A stretch of DNA of 8,667 nucleotides. It comes from DASTCC01 sp035711465. Its GTDB lineage: Bacteria > Acidobacteriota > Vicinamibacteria > Vicinamibacterales > SCN-69-37. The stretch covers positions 1-8,667 of the forward strand of contig DASTCC010000432.1 in assembly GCA_035711465.1 (NCBI GenBank), read 5' to 3'. Each line of letters opens with the position of its first letter. Within the stretch, counting starts at the first letter, position 1. The position numbers and the translations under genes were made by a program. Below the pieces are notes generated by a model, which saw only the letters and a program-made list of their open reading frames with translations, was not told the origin of the DNA and did not search any database. This document shows positions 7,878 to 8,667 of the stretch, piece by piece.

Positions 7878-8667
7878 CGTCCCTGGAATTGATAGAGGTA
7901 GTAGCCCACGACCAGCACCACTCCCAAGAAGAGCGACATCGCGTAGGCGCGGACCGAGCCGGTCTGGAGCCGCCGCAGCACGGCGCTCCAGCCGCGCACG
8001 ACCAGACCGACGCCGTTGACGGTGCCGTCGATCAGGCCGGCGTCCATGCCGCGCCACAGCAGGCCGCTCGACGTGCGTTTGATCGGCTGCACGATCGTGG
8101 CGTCGTAGACCTCGTCGACGAAGTACTTGTTGTAGAGCAGGCGGTGCACACCGCTGAACCGCGCCGCCCAGTCTTCGGCGAGACGCGGGTTCTTCAGGAA
8201 GAACGTTCGCGCGATAAAGATGCCGACGAGGGCGACGAGCACCGACAGGCCCATCAGCATCATCTCGGTGGTCGCGTCGGCGTGGGCACCCTCGGCTGCG
8301 GCGGCCGGCGCCTCGGCGACGGCGGCCTGACCGGCCGCGTGGAAGCTCGGCTCGAGGAAGCCCTCGATCTGATTGTGCCCGCCGAGCACGTGCGGAATGC
8401 CGATCCAGCCCGCCGCGACCGATCCGATCGCGAGGACGACGAGCGCAATCGCCATCGGCCCGGGCGCGTCGTGCAGATGTCCGCTGTGCCCGTGATCGCC
8501 GTGGCCGTGATCGCCATGTCCGTGACCGGCGTGCGCGACCGCGGGCGTGCGGCGCTCGCCGTAGAACGTCATGTAGAGCAGCCGGAACATGTAGGTCGCG
8601 GTGAGCAGCGCGGTGACCACCGCGAGCGCATAGAGCACCGGATGTCCGCTCGAGAACGTCTTCCCGA
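7874..8667 (-). CDS. nuoL: NADH-quinone oxidoreductase subunit L, C-terminal part (5' end beyond the window)
   Basis: C-terminal 263 or so residues of the largest antiporter-like complex I subunit. The frame is open to the right edge, entering as GKTFSSGHPVLYAL, followed by TATYMFRLLYMTFYGERR, the conserved TM13-14 boundary of NuoL. Next come a His-rich cytoplasmic or periplasmic loop (see the tandem repeat), a helix PMAIALVVLAIGSVAAGWIG, a variable Ala/Glu-rich linker, another membrane helix (EMMLMGLSVLVALVGIFIA), the long amphipathic lateral-helix region with HRLLYNKYFVDEVYDATIVQP, and a final membrane helix SLFLGVVLVVGYYLYQF. This lateral helix and extra TM distinguish NuoL from NuoM and NuoN. 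The stop TGA overlaps the nuoM ATG (ATGA). First gene of the three in transcription order. The N-terminal two thirds, with the main channel residues, are not visible. Confidence 0.96.
8471..8530 (-). repeat. nuoL: Four 15-bp tandem repeats encoding a His-rich loop in NuoL
   Basis: Four in-frame 15-bp units (8471-8485, 8486-8500, 8501-8515, 8516-8530) encode, in protein order, AGHGH, GDHGH, GDHGH and SGHLH. The two central units differ at only one base and the outer ones are more diverged, as expected for slippage-type expansion. The loop lies just before a NuoL membrane helix. Its alternating His/Asp pattern could bind metal ions, but this loop varies between species and is often His-rich, so it may be neutral. 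Confidence 0.75.

Overview
The window is high-GC bacterial DNA of chromosomal character. The gene content (purH, a CspA-type cold-shock gene, selA, the distal end of a complex I operon, an antitoxin-like/nucleotidyltransferase pair and an Uma2 remnant) and the protein style suggest an Acidobacteriota-like soil bacterium. That assignment is a guess from general character, since no rRNA or other phylogenetic marker is present.

Layout, left to right. (1) On the minus strand is a complete purH (60-1667), the bifunctional enzyme for the last two steps of IMP synthesis. (2) A 182-bp divergent intergenic region (1668-1849) holds several GTTGAC repeats, a strong intrinsic terminator reading rightward (1741-1766) and a second perfect hairpin (1808-1827), then a plus-strand cold-shock protein gene (1850-2056) with a GC-rich hairpin after its stop. 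(3) A minus-strand gene for an unrecognised 146-residue acidic protein (2142-2582) is divergent from selA (2634-4034, plus), the PLP enzyme that makes selenocysteyl-tRNA. selB and selC are not in the window. (4) Downstream of selA on the same strand are a small antitoxin-like gene (4058-4345) and, overlapping it by ATGA, an ORF (4342-4824) that starts as a MNT-like nucleotidyltransferase. Before its third catalytic carboxylate it changes into what looks like the C-terminal end of an Uma2-family (DUF820) nuclease. Its last codons run antisense into nuoN. (5) The right half is the end of a nuo operon on the minus strand, read nuoL (partial, enters from the right edge), nuoM, nuoN. The genes are coupled by overlapping stop and start codons.

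How they work together: nuoL, nuoM and nuoN encode the three antiporter-like proton-pumping membrane subunits of NADH:quinone oxidoreductase and clearly form one transcription unit. selA may be cotranscribed with the small gene pair behind it, but no functional link is evident. The most notable points are the chimeric nucleotidyltransferase/Uma2 ORF, the terminator-containing leader of the cold-shock gene, a Glu-to-Asp replacement at the key TM5 carboxylate of NuoM, a low-complexity Ala/Pro/Thr tail on NuoM, and a tandem His-rich repeat in a NuoL loop. No mobile element, CRISPR array, tRNA or rRNA was seen. No stretch over 300 bases lacks a gene.
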